DNA of 51,434 nt from CAZHAX01 sp964530325 (GTDB lineage: Bacteria; Chloroflexota; Anaerolineae; B4-G1). The translations under genes were made by a program, and so were the position numbers. The notes under the pieces were generated by a model. The model made no database searches. It had not been told where the DNA came from and saw nothing but the letters and a program-made list of their open reading frames with translations. Each line of letters starts with the position of its first letter. Position 1 is the stretch's first letter. The stretch spans positions 1 to 51,434 of the forward strand of contig CAZHAX010000022.1 in assembly GCA_964530325.1 (NCBI GenBank), given 5' to 3'. Shown in pieces: positions 1 to 9,799 of this stretch.

Positions 1-54
1 TAACTCTGACAAAGGATATGTCAAGTGGCTCGCCAGGCGTAACCCATGTAGGGC

Positions 55-114
55 ATTCTCACTATCTTTGACGCTATTCTCACTATCTTTGACACCAGTC
101 TCAATAACTTTGAA
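55..114. repeat. Three tandem 21-bp-spaced repeats, possible IS21-family terminus
   Basis: ATTCTCACTATCTTTGAC occurs identically at 55-72 and 76-93. A third, degenerate copy (about 14 of 18 matches, AGTCTCAATAACTTTGAA) lies at 97-114, so the spacing is exactly 21 bp. IS21-family elements are known to carry several repeated transposase-binding sequences at their ends. The position at the scaffold edge fits an assembly broken inside a multicopy IS. No transposase is visible, so the IS assignment is inference. An operator array downstream of gyrB is the alternative. Confidence 0.45.
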
Positions 115-132
115 AACGTACAGTACAACACC

Positions 133-2044
<1,912 letters not shown>

Positions 2045-2070
<26 letters not shown>

Positions 2071-3169
2071 CACCGCTCCTGGATTCCTGTTCGACAGGCC
2101 GGGGCAGGCGTTTCAGGCGGGCCGCCCGGTCCTGATAGAATACGAATGCCGCCGCCGTGAGGCCGGTGACCACACAGGCGTTGCCAACGACGCTGGCCGC
2201 CATGGCCCACGTATCGGGCCTGGCCAGCGACCACAAGGCCCCCGTTACCTGGTGCAGCAGGACCACGACCAGCACGAACCAGATCGCGGCGCCCGAGTTG
2301 ACGTAGAGTATGGTCACGCTCTCCCTGATCGCCGGCAGGAAGCGGCGCCCGCCGAGCACGATGGCGGGCACGACGAAAGCCACCTGCAGGCCGATGTAGT
2401 AGGCCAGGCCCATCCCCATTATGCCCGTCATCACGCTCAGCTCCGGGCCGAAAGCGCTGCCGGCAGAGAGGGCGCCCACCAGGAGCGCCCCGGTGAGGGC
2501 AAAGGCGACTGCAAGAAGGGCGCAGGCGCCGAAGAGCAAGAGCTGGCCCAGCCTGGCGGCGTAGCCGCGCAGGCGTGCCTTGGCCTCCTTGGCCCTGAAT
2601 GGATCCGTTTCCGGCCCGCCGAACGGGCCCACGGGCTGATCGAGGCGGGCCCGGCGCAGACGGCGCACCGGCCGGGCCAGGCCCACCAGGTAGACGTAGC
2701 CGAAGAGCAGCCCCAGGGGGAGCAGCAGGGCGATCCACCCGCCGAGCGCACCGGCCCCGCTCACCAACAGCGCCTGCCGGGTGCCGAGAGGCGATCCTAC
2801 GGCCATCTTGTATTCGAAGACCATCGGATGGCCCGTCAGCGTGGGCACGTGCAGCAGCGGCGCCAGGCTGACGAAGGAGAAGAGGTTGAAGCTCTGCAGC
2901 GCTTCCCTCACCAGAGCCACCGCCTCCTCCAGGCTGGCCATGGCTTCAGGGCCGAGATGGCCGTTGGACAGCGCCAGTGCGGTGTAGCCGTCGGCCAGTT
3001 CGGACGCCCAGGCCGGGTCGAGCGAAAGGCGCGGCCCCAGCCACAGCAGCAGATCCAGCGCTACCGGGAGGAGGATCAGCCACGGGCGGCGGCTCACGAT
3101 CTCGAATCCGGCCCGCAGGCATCCTATCACGCCCAGCGGCCGGCCCTCGTCGGAACGGGTGATCAACAT
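2045..3169 (-). CDS. Polytopic membrane protein of unknown function
   Basis: A 374-aa protein I cannot assign to a named family. It has about six hydrophobic segments: roughly residues 30-45, then a long one near 145-168, one near 215-245, one near 250-285, and two C-terminal ones near 295-345. It ends in an acidic, Glu/Ser-rich tail. The architecture resembles glycerophosphoryl-diester-phosphodiesterase-type or DUF4013-like integral membrane proteins, but no motif proves this. Its stop codon lies inside the gyrB coding start, so it is the first gene of a two-gene unit with gyrB. No Shine-Dalgarno sequence precedes the ATG. Instead an extended -10 lies 9 nt upstream, suggesting a nearly leaderless mRNA. 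Confidence 0.75.
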
Positions 3170-3178
3170 GCCGGGCGT

Positions 3179-3187
3179 ATTCTACCA
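3179..3187 (-). promoter_or_regulatory. Extended -10 promoter of the membrane protein-gyrB unit
   Basis: On the minus strand TGG-TAGAAT matches an extended -10 element (TGn plus a TATAAT-like hexamer). The gap to the ATG at 3169 is 9 nt, so the predicted transcript would begin only a few bases before the start codon. No convincing -35 box is visible, which extended -10 promoters can tolerate. Confidence 0.45.
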
Positions 3188-3223
3188 CAGGTCAGGTCGC
3201 GGAGGAAGGGCGGGAGGGGCTAA

Positions 3224-3586
3224 CCGCAGAGAACGCAGAGGACGCAGAGGCAGTCAGGCTCCGGAAGCCGCAGGCGAGGCTTGTTCCGTCGCCGGGGCAC
3301 GCCGTGGGCTGAACCCCACGGCTAATAGCAGAACCCTGCTTCGCAGGCTGGGAGCTTCGCTTCCGCAGCCCGCGGAGCGGGGCTGGGCCGTGAGCCCGGC
3401 GGTTCAGCGCCGGGCGGGGCGGGGGCAAGCACCCGGCTCTCGGGACGCGCGGTCACGCTCCCCTCCCCTTGCAGGGGAGGGGCCGGGGGAGGGGTCTCGC
3501 GTCTGCACCCATCCTACCGCCACCCTTCCCCGACGGGGAAGGGGAGGCCGCCAGCCTGTTCTCCGTGTCCTCTGTGTCTCCGTGGC
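3224..3586. repeat. MITE-like block of inverted repeats and nested palindromes
   Basis: A 26-bp sequence at 3224-3250, built from two copies of ACGCAGAGG (3233-3241 and 3242-3250), has an imperfect inverted counterpart at 3561-3586 (about three quarters identical). Between them are several hairpins: GCCGTGGG/CCCACGGC near 3301-3322, a perfect 9-bp stem CCCCTCCCC/GGGGAGGGG (3460-3482) and a perfect 9-bp stem CCCTTCCCC/GGGGAAGGG (3523-3543). No coding signal was found. This accounts for most of the gene-free stretch between the membrane protein and the PadR gene. It looks like a non-autonomous repeat element, and transposition is not proven. Confidence 0.5.
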
Positions 3587-3607
3587 TCATATGTTTCCCC
3601 CAACCCC

Positions 3608-3636
3608 TTGACAACCACCCCGTCCTGTGGTAATAT
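3608..3636 (+). promoter_or_regulatory. Consensus sigma-70-type promoter of the padR-ABC operon
   Basis: TTGACA (3608-3613), a 17-bp spacer and TAATAT (3631-3636) form a near-perfect promoter. The predicted transcription start is near 3643. This excludes the upstream start codon at 3627 for the PadR protein and supports the ATG at 3678. Confidence 0.85.
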
Positions 3637-3643
3637 ATGCCGA

Positions 3644-3653
3644 GTATATATAC
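3644..3653. promoter_or_regulatory. Palindromic operator candidate at the transcription start
   Basis: The perfect palindrome GTATATATAC sits directly on the predicted +1 of the padR promoter. PadR proteins commonly autorepress by binding AT-rich palindromes at their own promoters, so this is the best candidate site. The flanks (TATG on the left, CATA on the right) extend the symmetry only imperfectly. Confidence 0.5.
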
Positions 3654-3677
3654 TGCGCACATACACAAGGCTATCGC

Positions 3678-4199
3678 ATGCTGCGTCACGCACTTCTTGG
3701 TCTCCTGGCTCGGCAAGGGCGCCACGGCTATGAGCTGAAGAACGCTCTGGAAGAGGCGCTCGGAGGAAGCTGGGATATCAACTTCGGCCAGATCTACTCC
3801 ACGCTCCAGAGGCTGGAGCGGGACGGTCTGGTCCACGCCGTCGCCGACGAGTCCGACCGGCGGGGCAAGAAGACGTACCAGCTCACCGATCTGGGCCGGC
3901 AGGAGCTGGAGGGCTGGTTCGACCATCCTGTCGAGAAGTCGCGCCGGCTGCGCGACGAGTTCTTTGTCAAACTGGTCGTTCGCCACCTGTCCGGCTACGG
4001 CGACGCGCTGGAGATGATCGCCCGCCAGAGACAGGCCTACCTGCAGCGGGTACGCGACCTCACCGGTCTCGCCGCCGAGGCCCCGGACGACCCGTTCGTC
4101 GAGCTGCTCGTCGAAGGGGCCATCCTGCACCTGCAGGCGGACCTGCGCTGGCTCGATCTGTGCGACCAGCGTCTCGAGCAGCTGGAAAGCAAGCAGTAG
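3678..4199 (+). CDS. PadR-family transcriptional regulator
   Basis: A 173-aa dimeric winged-helix repressor of the PadR family, probably controlling the ABC operon that follows. The N-terminal third carries the PadR fold: a start like LRHALLGLLARQGRHGYEL, then a recognition-helix region INFGQIYSTLQRLERDGLV and a wing with DRRGKKTYQLTDLG. The C-terminal half (about residues 85-165) is the helical Vir-type dimerisation domain. The ATG at 3678 is chosen over 3627 because the earlier codon lies upstream of the predicted transcription start and the family normally begins at LRHALLG. An AAGG lies upstream of this ATG. The first permease gene starts 15 bp downstream. PadR next to a drug-efflux-like ABC system is a common arrangement for ligand-induced export. 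The inducer is unknown. Confidence 0.9.
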   Translation: MLRHALLGLLARQGRHGYELKNALEEALGGSWDINFGQIYSTLQRLERDGLVHAVADESDRRGKKTYQLTDLGRQELEGWFDHPVEKSRRLRDEFFVKLVVRHLSGYGDALEMIARQRQAYLQRVRDLTGLAAEAPDDPFVELLVEGAILHLQADLRWLDLCDQRLEQLESKQ

Positions 4200-4214
4200 G
4201 AGGAAGAGGGAACA

Positions 4215-5417
4215 ATGTGGGATATCGCTCTGCACAACCTGCGCCAGCGCAAGACTCGCACCCTGCTGACCATCCTGGGCGTGGCCGCGGCGCTGCAGCT
4301 CTACCTGACCATGAACAACCTGATCGCTACTTTCGAGGCGGACATGCTGCGCCAGTACCAGGCCTTCGCCGGCAAGGTCTACGTGGAGCAGTCGCTGCCC
4401 ACAGGCGAAGGCTGGCAGGGCTTCCCTTCCCCAGCCAGCAGCATCGAGGCGGACACCGCCGCCGAAGTGCTGGCCCTCGAAGGCGTCGACCGGGCGGCCA
4501 GCTCTGAGGCCCTGTTCGTGCCGCTCGTTCCCAGCGTCATCCCCAACAACCCGCCCTACGTCCTCGCCGTCGGCATCCAGCGCGGCCGCGAGACAGCCCT
4601 GCTGGGAGCGATGGAGGCGCAGTCCGGCGAGTCGACCCTGGCCGATGAGGACAGCGTGATCCTGGGCTACGGAGCCGCCGCCTACTTCGGCCGGGGAACG
4701 GGCGTCGATGCCGTGATGGGAGCGGATACGCTCTACAGCATCGAAGGAGAGGGTGAATCCGCCGTTCCCGGAGATACGATCGAGGTCCAGGGCCGAGCCT
4801 TCACCGTCGCCGGCGTGCTGGAGCGGGGCAGCCAGTTCTTCGACGGCGTCGTCATGATGGACCTGGCGGTGGCCCAGGATCTCTTCAACCGCCCCGGTGC
4901 CGTGTCGGCCATCATCCTGAGCGCCGTCTCCGTGGAGGACGTGGAGGGGCTGCGGGCCACAATCGACGAGCAGTACGACGAGCTCGCCGCCTCGAACGAG
5001 GAGCAGCTGGTGACCAAGGCCCGCCAGTGGGTAGACGTCCAGAACACCTTCTTTGGCATGATCAACACCTCCGTCGTCGCCGTCGTCATCGTCGTCGTCA
5101 CCATCGTCATGGTCGTCGCCGTGATGGAGCGCCGCCGGGAGATCGGCATCCTGCGCGCCATCGGGGCCAGGCGCCGCACCATCTTCGCTCTCGTGCTGAC
5201 GGAGTCGCTGTCGATCAGCCTGCTCGGAGCCCTGGTCGCGCTGCCCATGTCGGCCGCCTTCTCGCGGCTCCTGTGGAGCATGGCCATTGATTCTACCGTC
5301 GTTCTGGCCTGGCTGCCGATAGTCGGCCTGGCCGTTCCCATTGGCATTCTGGCCTCGCTTCTTCCGGCCTGGCAGGCGGTGCGGGTCGATCCGCTGGAAG
5401 CGCTGCGCTACGAGTAA
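4215..5417 (+). CDS. ABC transporter permease, MacB/FtsX type (copy 1 of 4)
   Basis: A 400-aa inner-membrane permease. It has the MacB/FtsX plan: an N-terminal membrane helix (about residues 15-35), a large extracytoplasmic MacB-type periplasmic core domain (about 40-270) and three C-terminal membrane helices. It shows the FtsX hallmark ERRREIGILRAIGARRRTIF near residue 305 and ends with PAWQAVRVDPLEALRYE. Such permeases dimerise and act as mechanotransmitters for an ATPase. This copy differs most from its three neighbours: it has an extra acidic stretch of about 20 residues around residue 160. A Shine-Dalgarno-like GAGGAAGAGGG precedes the ATG. The substrate is unknown. Confidence 0.9.
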   Translation: MWDIALHNLRQRKTRTLLTILGVAAALQLYLTMNNLIATFEADMLRQYQAFAGKVYVEQSLPTGEGWQGFPSPASSIEADTAAEVLALEGVDRAASSEALFVPLVPSVIPNNPPYVLAVGIQRGRETALLGAMEAQSGESTLADEDSVILGYGAAAYFGRGTGVDAVMGADTLYSIEGEGESAVPGDTIEVQGRAFTVAGVLERGSQFFDGVVMMDLAVAQDLFNRPGAVSAIILSAVSVEDVEGLRATIDEQYDELAASNEEQLVTKARQWVDVQNTFFGMINTSVVAVVIVVVTIVMVVAVMERRREIGILRAIGARRRTIFALVLTESLSISLLGALVALPMSAAFSRLLWSMAIDSTVVLAWLPIVGLAVPIGILASLLPAWQAVRVDPLEALRYE

Positions 5418-5447
5418 GTAAGCCAAACAGCAAGGAGTGGACACGGA

Positions 5448-6605
5448 ATGTGGAACGTTGCACTGCGTAATCTCTGGCAGCGGCGGCTGCGCTCGCTGCT
5501 GACGATGCTGGGAGTGGCCGTCGCCGTCCAGCTCTACCTGACCATATCCAGCATCATGGCCAGCTACGAGCTCGACCTGCAGGGACAGCTCAGCGCCATG
5601 GCGGGCAGGGTCTTCGTCCAGCGGCCTACGGCGGACGAGGGTGGGCTGGAGGAGTTCCCCTCGCCCGGCAGCAGCATTGAGCTGGAAGTGGCCCGCGAGC
5701 TGCTGGCTATCGAAGGATTGGACGGAGCCGCCAGCTCGGCCATCCTCTACGTCCCTCTGACCAGGTCGCCGGCGCCCGGCCTTCCGCCGTCGACGCTGGC
5801 GCTCGGCATCGAGCCGGGCCACGAGGAGGCCTTCCTGGGCGATCTCGACGTGGAGACCGGCCAGAAGGTGCTGCAGGGGACAGACGGCGTCGTCCTGGGG
5901 CGGGGGGCGGCGGAGCACTACGCGGCGGAAGACGGCTCGCCGGCCGGGTGCGGCGACACGATCGAGATCCTGGGCCGGCCGCTCACCGTCACTGGCGTGC
6001 TCGGCCGCTCACCCAATCTGTACAGAGGGATGATAATGATGGACCTCTCCACCGCCCAGGATCTCTTCAACCGTCAGGGCAACGTGTCGGCGGTGATTCT
6101 GACTGCAGCGCGCGTCGACGACGTGCCGGCGGTCCAGGCGGCGGTCGAGGCCCGCTACCCCGAGCTGGAGGCTGCGGGGCAGGACGATATCGCCGAAGAC
6201 GCCCGTGAGATGCTGACGACGATGGACGTCTTCTTCGATCTGATCAACACTACTGTCGTCGCCGTCGTCTTCCTCTTCGTCACCATCGTCATGTTCGTGG
6301 CTGTGATGGAGCGGCGGCGCGATATCGGCGTCCTGCGGGCGATTGGCGCGCGCCGGGCGACCGTCTTCGGCATGGTGGCCAGCGAATCGCTCGCGCTCAG
6401 CCTGGGCGGGGTGATACTGGCCTGGCCGATCTGGGCGCTGATCGGAGGTCTCTTCATCGGGGAGTTTGCCAGCTCCCCGGAGGTGATCCTGTCCGGCTGG
6501 CTGGAGATGGGCCTGTTGGCTATCGTCGTCGGCGTCGCCGCCTCCCTGGTGCCCGCCTGGCGGGCGGTGAGAGTGGACCCACTGGAAGCACTGAGGTACG
6601 AATAG
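5448..6605 (+). CDS. ABC transporter permease, MacB/FtsX type (copy 2 of 4)
   Basis: A 385-aa paralogue of the preceding permease, starting MWNVALRNLWQRRLRSLL. It has the same order: N-terminal helix, MacB-type core domain, then three helices with the ERRRDIGVLRAIGARRATVF cytoplasmic loop and the closing PAWRAVRVDPLEALRYE. It resembles copies 3 and 4 more than copy 1; all three share the FVQRPxxDE and EEFPSPxSSI stretches near residues 50-75. It starts 30 bp after copy 1 with AAGGAG upstream. It probably pairs with the single ATPase at the end of the operon, possibly as a heterodimer with another copy. Confidence 0.9.
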   Translation: MWNVALRNLWQRRLRSLLTMLGVAVAVQLYLTISSIMASYELDLQGQLSAMAGRVFVQRPTADEGGLEEFPSPGSSIELEVARELLAIEGLDGAASSAILYVPLTRSPAPGLPPSTLALGIEPGHEEAFLGDLDVETGQKVLQGTDGVVLGRGAAEHYAAEDGSPAGCGDTIEILGRPLTVTGVLGRSPNLYRGMIMMDLSTAQDLFNRQGNVSAVILTAARVDDVPAVQAAVEARYPELEAAGQDDIAEDAREMLTTMDVFFDLINTTVVAVVFLFVTIVMFVAVMERRRDIGVLRAIGARRATVFGMVASESLALSLGGVILAWPIWALIGGLFIGEFASSPEVILSGWLEMGLLAIVVGVAASLVPAWRAVRVDPLEALRYE

Positions 6606-6645
6606 TCGGGCTGTTTCGTTGTAGGAGGCTGGAGGAGTGAGGAGA

Positions 6646-7800
6646 ATGTGGGATCTGGTCGCACGTAACATCTGGCAGCGCCGGTTGCGTTCGCTGTTGA
6701 CAGTCCTGGGGATCGCCGTCGCTGTGCAGGTGTACCTGACGGTTTCCGGCATCCTGTCCAGCTACCAGGCTGACCTGCAGGATCAGCTGGCTACTTTGGC
6801 CGGCAGGGTCTTCGTTCAGCGGCCGATGGCCGATGGATCGGGCATGGAAGAGTTCCCGTCCGCCGCAAGCAGCATCGACGCCGAACCGGCGGACAGATTG
6901 CTGGCCCTCGAAGGGGTGAACCGCTCTGTAAGCTCCGCCATTCTCTACCTGCCTCTGGCAAGCCCGCCGATGGCCGGTCTGCCGCCCGCTTCCTGCGCCA
7001 TCGGGATAGAACCGGGTCACGAAGCCGCGTTCCTGGGGGATCTGCAGATCGTCGCCGGCCGGGCCGGACTGGATGGCCCACGAAGTGTGATCCTCGGCCA
7101 GGCCGCGGCGGAGCAGCGTGGCGGGGAGGGCGGCCCTCCAGCGGCACCGGGGGATACGATCGACCTGCTGGGCACCAGCTTCACGGTTGCCGGCGTCCTC
7201 GAGTCCGCACCGGGCTTGTTCGACGGGATGGTGATGATGGATCTCGCCTCTGCCCAGGCGCTGTTCGAGCGTCCTGGCAGTGTGACCGCTGTGGTCCTGA
7301 CTCCGGACAGTGTCGAAGGCATTCCCTCCATCCGTGCAGCCGTGGCGGCGGTTGACGCACGGTTGGAGACCGGCGTTCAGGAGGAGATCGTCGCCGCGGC
7401 CGTGGAGATGACCAGCATTAGCGACGACTACACCGGCATGATCAAGAGCACAGTCGTCGCCGTCATCTTCCTGTTCGTGACGATCGTGATGATAGTAGCG
7501 GTGATGGAACAGCAGCGCGAAATCGGGATCCTGCGGGCGATCGGCGCACGCCGGATGGTGATCTTCGGCATGGTCGCCCTGGAGTCACTAGCGTTGAGCG
7601 TGGCCGGCGCGCTGCTGGCCTGGCCGATCTGGGGTCTGCTCAGCGCCCTGCTTGTGGGCGGCCTGACAAGCGATGGCCCGGTAATGCTCTCCGCCTGGGC
7701 GGAGATGGCGCTTCTAGCCCTGTTCGTCGGTGTGGTCGCTTCCATTCTGCCCGCCTGGCGGGCAGTGCGGGTCGATCCACTGGAGTCACTGCAGTACTAG
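6646..7800 (+). CDS. ABC transporter permease, MacB/FtsX type (copy 3 of 4)
   Basis: A 384-aa third paralogue. The ATG at 6646 is chosen over an in-frame GTG at 6637 because the sister proteins all begin with Met-Trp or Met-Tyr and GGAGG lies about 10 nt upstream. Topology as in its neighbours: one N-terminal helix, an extracytoplasmic core, and three C-terminal helices. The FtsX-type loop reads EQQREIGILRAIGARRMVIF, with Gln replacing the first Arg pair of the other copies. It ends PAWRAVRVDPLESLQY, lacking the final Glu of the other copies. Function as a peptide, lipid or drug exporter subunit is inferred from the family only. Confidence 0.9.
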   Translation: MWDLVARNIWQRRLRSLLTVLGIAVAVQVYLTVSGILSSYQADLQDQLATLAGRVFVQRPMADGSGMEEFPSAASSIDAEPADRLLALEGVNRSVSSAILYLPLASPPMAGLPPASCAIGIEPGHEAAFLGDLQIVAGRAGLDGPRSVILGQAAAEQRGGEGGPPAAPGDTIDLLGTSFTVAGVLESAPGLFDGMVMMDLASAQALFERPGSVTAVVLTPDSVEGIPSIRAAVAAVDARLETGVQEEIVAAAVEMTSISDDYTGMIKSTVVAVIFLFVTIVMIVAVMEQQREIGILRAIGARRMVIFGMVALESLALSVAGALLAWPIWGLLSALLVGGLTSDGPVMLSAWAEMALLALFVGVVASILPAWRAVRVDPLESLQY

Positions 7801-7829
7801 GCAGGAATGGAGTTCATAGGAGAGACTGT

Positions 7830-8987
7830 ATGTACCGTCTAGCGTTACGCAACGTCTGGCAGCACCGTGTGCGCTCGCTGCTGACGATACTGGGAGTGGC
7901 TGTCGCGGTGCAGCTGTACCTGTCGATGACGTCGATGATCGCCAGCGCTGAATCCGACCTGGAGCGGCAGCTGGACACTCTGGCGGGCAAGCTATTCGTC
8001 CAGAGGCCGATGACTGACGAGTCGATGTTGGAGGAGTTCCCATCTCCCAGCAGCAGCATCAGCTTGGAGGTGGCGGACGAGCTACTAGCCATCGACGGCT
8101 TGGACGAATCGGCCAGCTCTGCCATCCTCTACCTTCCCTTGGCGAAGCCCCCGGCGCCGGGTTCGCCCCCGCCAACTTGTGCTGTGGGGATCGAGGCAGG
8201 GCACGAGTCCGCTTTCCTCGGGCCACTACAACTGGAGGCAGGCCAGGGGACGCTGCCGGACGCGGACAGCGTAGTCCTGGGGCAGGGGGCAGCCGAGTAC
8301 TACGGAGGCGACAGCGGGGAACCTGTGCAGGTCGGCCAGAGCATCCAGGTGCTCGGCCGGTCCTTCAGGGTGGTCGGAGTGCTGCAGCGAGCACCGGCAG
8401 TGCACAACGGCATAGTGATGATGGATCTCCCCGTTGCCCAGGAGCTCTTCGGCCGGCCCAACAGCGTCTCCGCTGTCATACTCAGCGCGACCAGTATCGA
8501 GGACGTTGGTCGCGTCAAGTCTCAGGTCGAGTCGCTCCATCCCGAGCTGAATGCGGCGACACAGGAAGATGTCGAGGAGAATGTGCTGGAGGTATACGCC
8601 ACGGTGTACTCGCTTGCCGACATGGTCAACACGGTAGCCGTTGTGGTCGTCATACTGTTCGTGATGATAGTGATGATCATAGCCGTCATGGAGCGGAGGA
8701 AGGACATCGGCGTGCTGCGGGCGATAGGCGCCCGCCGCTGGACGATCTTTGTGCTGATCGCCGTCGAGTCGCTCGCCCTGAGCCTGGCGGGCGCGGTTCT
8801 AGCCGCACCGCTCTGGATGCTGATAAGGGTCTTCGTGGAGGTGGGCATCGTCAGCGCCGCAGAGGTCGTACTCTCAAACTGGATCAGGATTGGCCTGCTC
8901 GCCGTGCTGGCCGGAGTTGGAGCCTCTCTACTTCCGGCCTGGAGGGCGGTGCAAGTGGATCCGCTGGAAGCACTCAGGTACGAGTAA
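7830..8987 (+). CDS. ABC transporter permease, MacB/FtsX type (copy 4 of 4)
   Basis: A 385-aa fourth paralogue, starting MYRLALRNVWQHRVRSLL. It shares the FVQRPMTDES and EEFPSPSSSI signature region with copies 2 and 3. The C-terminal helices flank ERRKDIGVLRAIGARRWTIF, and the protein ends PAWRAVQVDPLEALRYE. Purine-rich AGGAGA precedes the ATG. The ATPase gene follows after 23 bp. Four permease genes for one ATPase is more than the usual one or two, which suggests recent tandem duplication and alternative permease pairings. Confidence 0.9.
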   Translation: MYRLALRNVWQHRVRSLLTILGVAVAVQLYLSMTSMIASAESDLERQLDTLAGKLFVQRPMTDESMLEEFPSPSSSISLEVADELLAIDGLDESASSAILYLPLAKPPAPGSPPPTCAVGIEAGHESAFLGPLQLEAGQGTLPDADSVVLGQGAAEYYGGDSGEPVQVGQSIQVLGRSFRVVGVLQRAPAVHNGIVMMDLPVAQELFGRPNSVSAVILSATSIEDVGRVKSQVESLHPELNAATQEDVEENVLEVYATVYSLADMVNTVAVVVVILFVMIVMIIAVMERRKDIGVLRAIGARRWTIFVLIAVESLALSLAGAVLAAPLWMLIRVFVEVGIVSAAEVVLSNWIRIGLLAVLAGVGASLLPAWRAVQVDPLEALRYE

Positions 8988-9010
8988 ACTACATTCGAGG
9001 TAGGAGAGAA

Positions 9011-9751
9011 ATGGAAAGCATAGTTGCAGCAAAGGACGTTTGGAGAGTCTACCAGATGAACGGCGTGTCCGTCGAGGCCGTGCGCGGCATCGACCTGAGC
9101 GTCGAGCCGGGCGAGTTCGTGGCCATCGTCGGGCCGTCCGGCAGCGGCAAGTCCAGCCTGCTCCACCTGCTGGGAGCGATGGACCGCCCCACCAAGGGCG
9201 ACGTCTTCTTCGGGGGACAGGCGCTCTCCGGTTTGAGCGATGGGCAGCGGGCGGACCTGCGGCTGCGCCGGCTGGGTTTCGTTTTCCAGACCTTCAACCT
9301 GCTGCCCACGCTCAGCGCCGCCGGCAACGTCGACGTCGCCATGCGGCTGGCCGGGGTGGGGCACGGAGAGCGGAAGGTGCGTACGGCGGACCTGCTCAGC
9401 CGGGTTGGTCTGGCTGACCGGGCGGACCACCTGCCGCGCGAGCTCTCGGGCGGCGAGCGGCAGCGCGTGGCCATCGCCAGAGCCCTGGCCAACAAGCCCT
9501 CGCTGCTCCTGGCGGACGAGCCGACCGGCAACCTGGATACGCAGACCGGCGCCGGCGTGCTCGAGCTGGTGCGCGGCCTGTGCGACGACGACGGTCAGAC
9601 CGTGATCATGGTCACGCACGACTTCCGCGCCGCCAGCTACGCCGACCGCGTGCTGCTGCTGCGGGACGGGTCCGTTCGGGGTGAGACCCGCCTGGAGGGC
9701 GAGCAGGATACCCGGGAGACGCTCAGCCGCCTGCTGGCGGCGGAGCTGTAG
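9011..9751 (+). CDS. ABC transporter ATP-binding protein, MacB/LolD type
   Basis: A 246-aa ATPase that should energise the four permeases encoded upstream. It has Walker A GPSGSGKSS (about residues 40-48), the Q-loop in FVFQTFNLLP, signature LSGGERQRVAIARAL, Walker B LLLADEPTGNLD and the H-loop in VTHDF. The Q-loop and the DEPTGNLD wording are characteristic of the MacB/LolD/FtsE subfamily. The ATG at 9011 is preceded by AGGAGAGAA. A longer reading frame extends upstream to 8177, but it lies over the permease gene and is not homologous there. The gene is the last of the operon and is followed 10 bp later by a perfect hairpin. Confidence 0.93.
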   Translation: MESIVAAKDVWRVYQMNGVSVEAVRGIDLSVEPGEFVAIVGPSGSGKSSLLHLLGAMDRPTKGDVFFGGQALSGLSDGQRADLRLRRLGFVFQTFNLLPTLSAAGNVDVAMRLAGVGHGERKVRTADLLSRVGLADRADHLPRELSGGERQRVAIARALANKPSLLLADEPTGNLDTQTGAGVLELVRGLCDDDGQTVIMVTHDFRAASYADRVLLLRDGSVRGETRLEGEQDTRETLSRLLAAEL

Positions 9752-9761
9752 AAAGCAGGAC

Positions 9762-9799
9762 AGAGACCCTAAGGGTCTTCCTTGACCCTTAGGGTCTCT
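9762..9799. terminator. Perfect 16-bp hairpin between convergent operons
   Basis: AGAGACCCTAAGGGTC (9762-9777), a 6-nt loop, then the exact reverse complement (9784-9799). It lies 10 bp after the ABC ATPase and contains the last codons of the convergent DUF3786 gene, so it probably ends both transcripts. Neither side carries a proper U-tract. It belongs to a hairpin family also seen at 19913, 25924, 36117 and 42082. Confidence 0.65.

Noticed and set aside
55..114. Possible CRISPR or iteron array
   Set aside because: Units are 18 bp with 3-bp spacers and only three copies, unlike CRISPR; no replication gene is near. An IS terminus fits better.
3627..3677. Upstream start for the PadR protein
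   Set aside because: This codon lies before the predicted transcription start at about 3643 and is absent from the usual family N-terminus.
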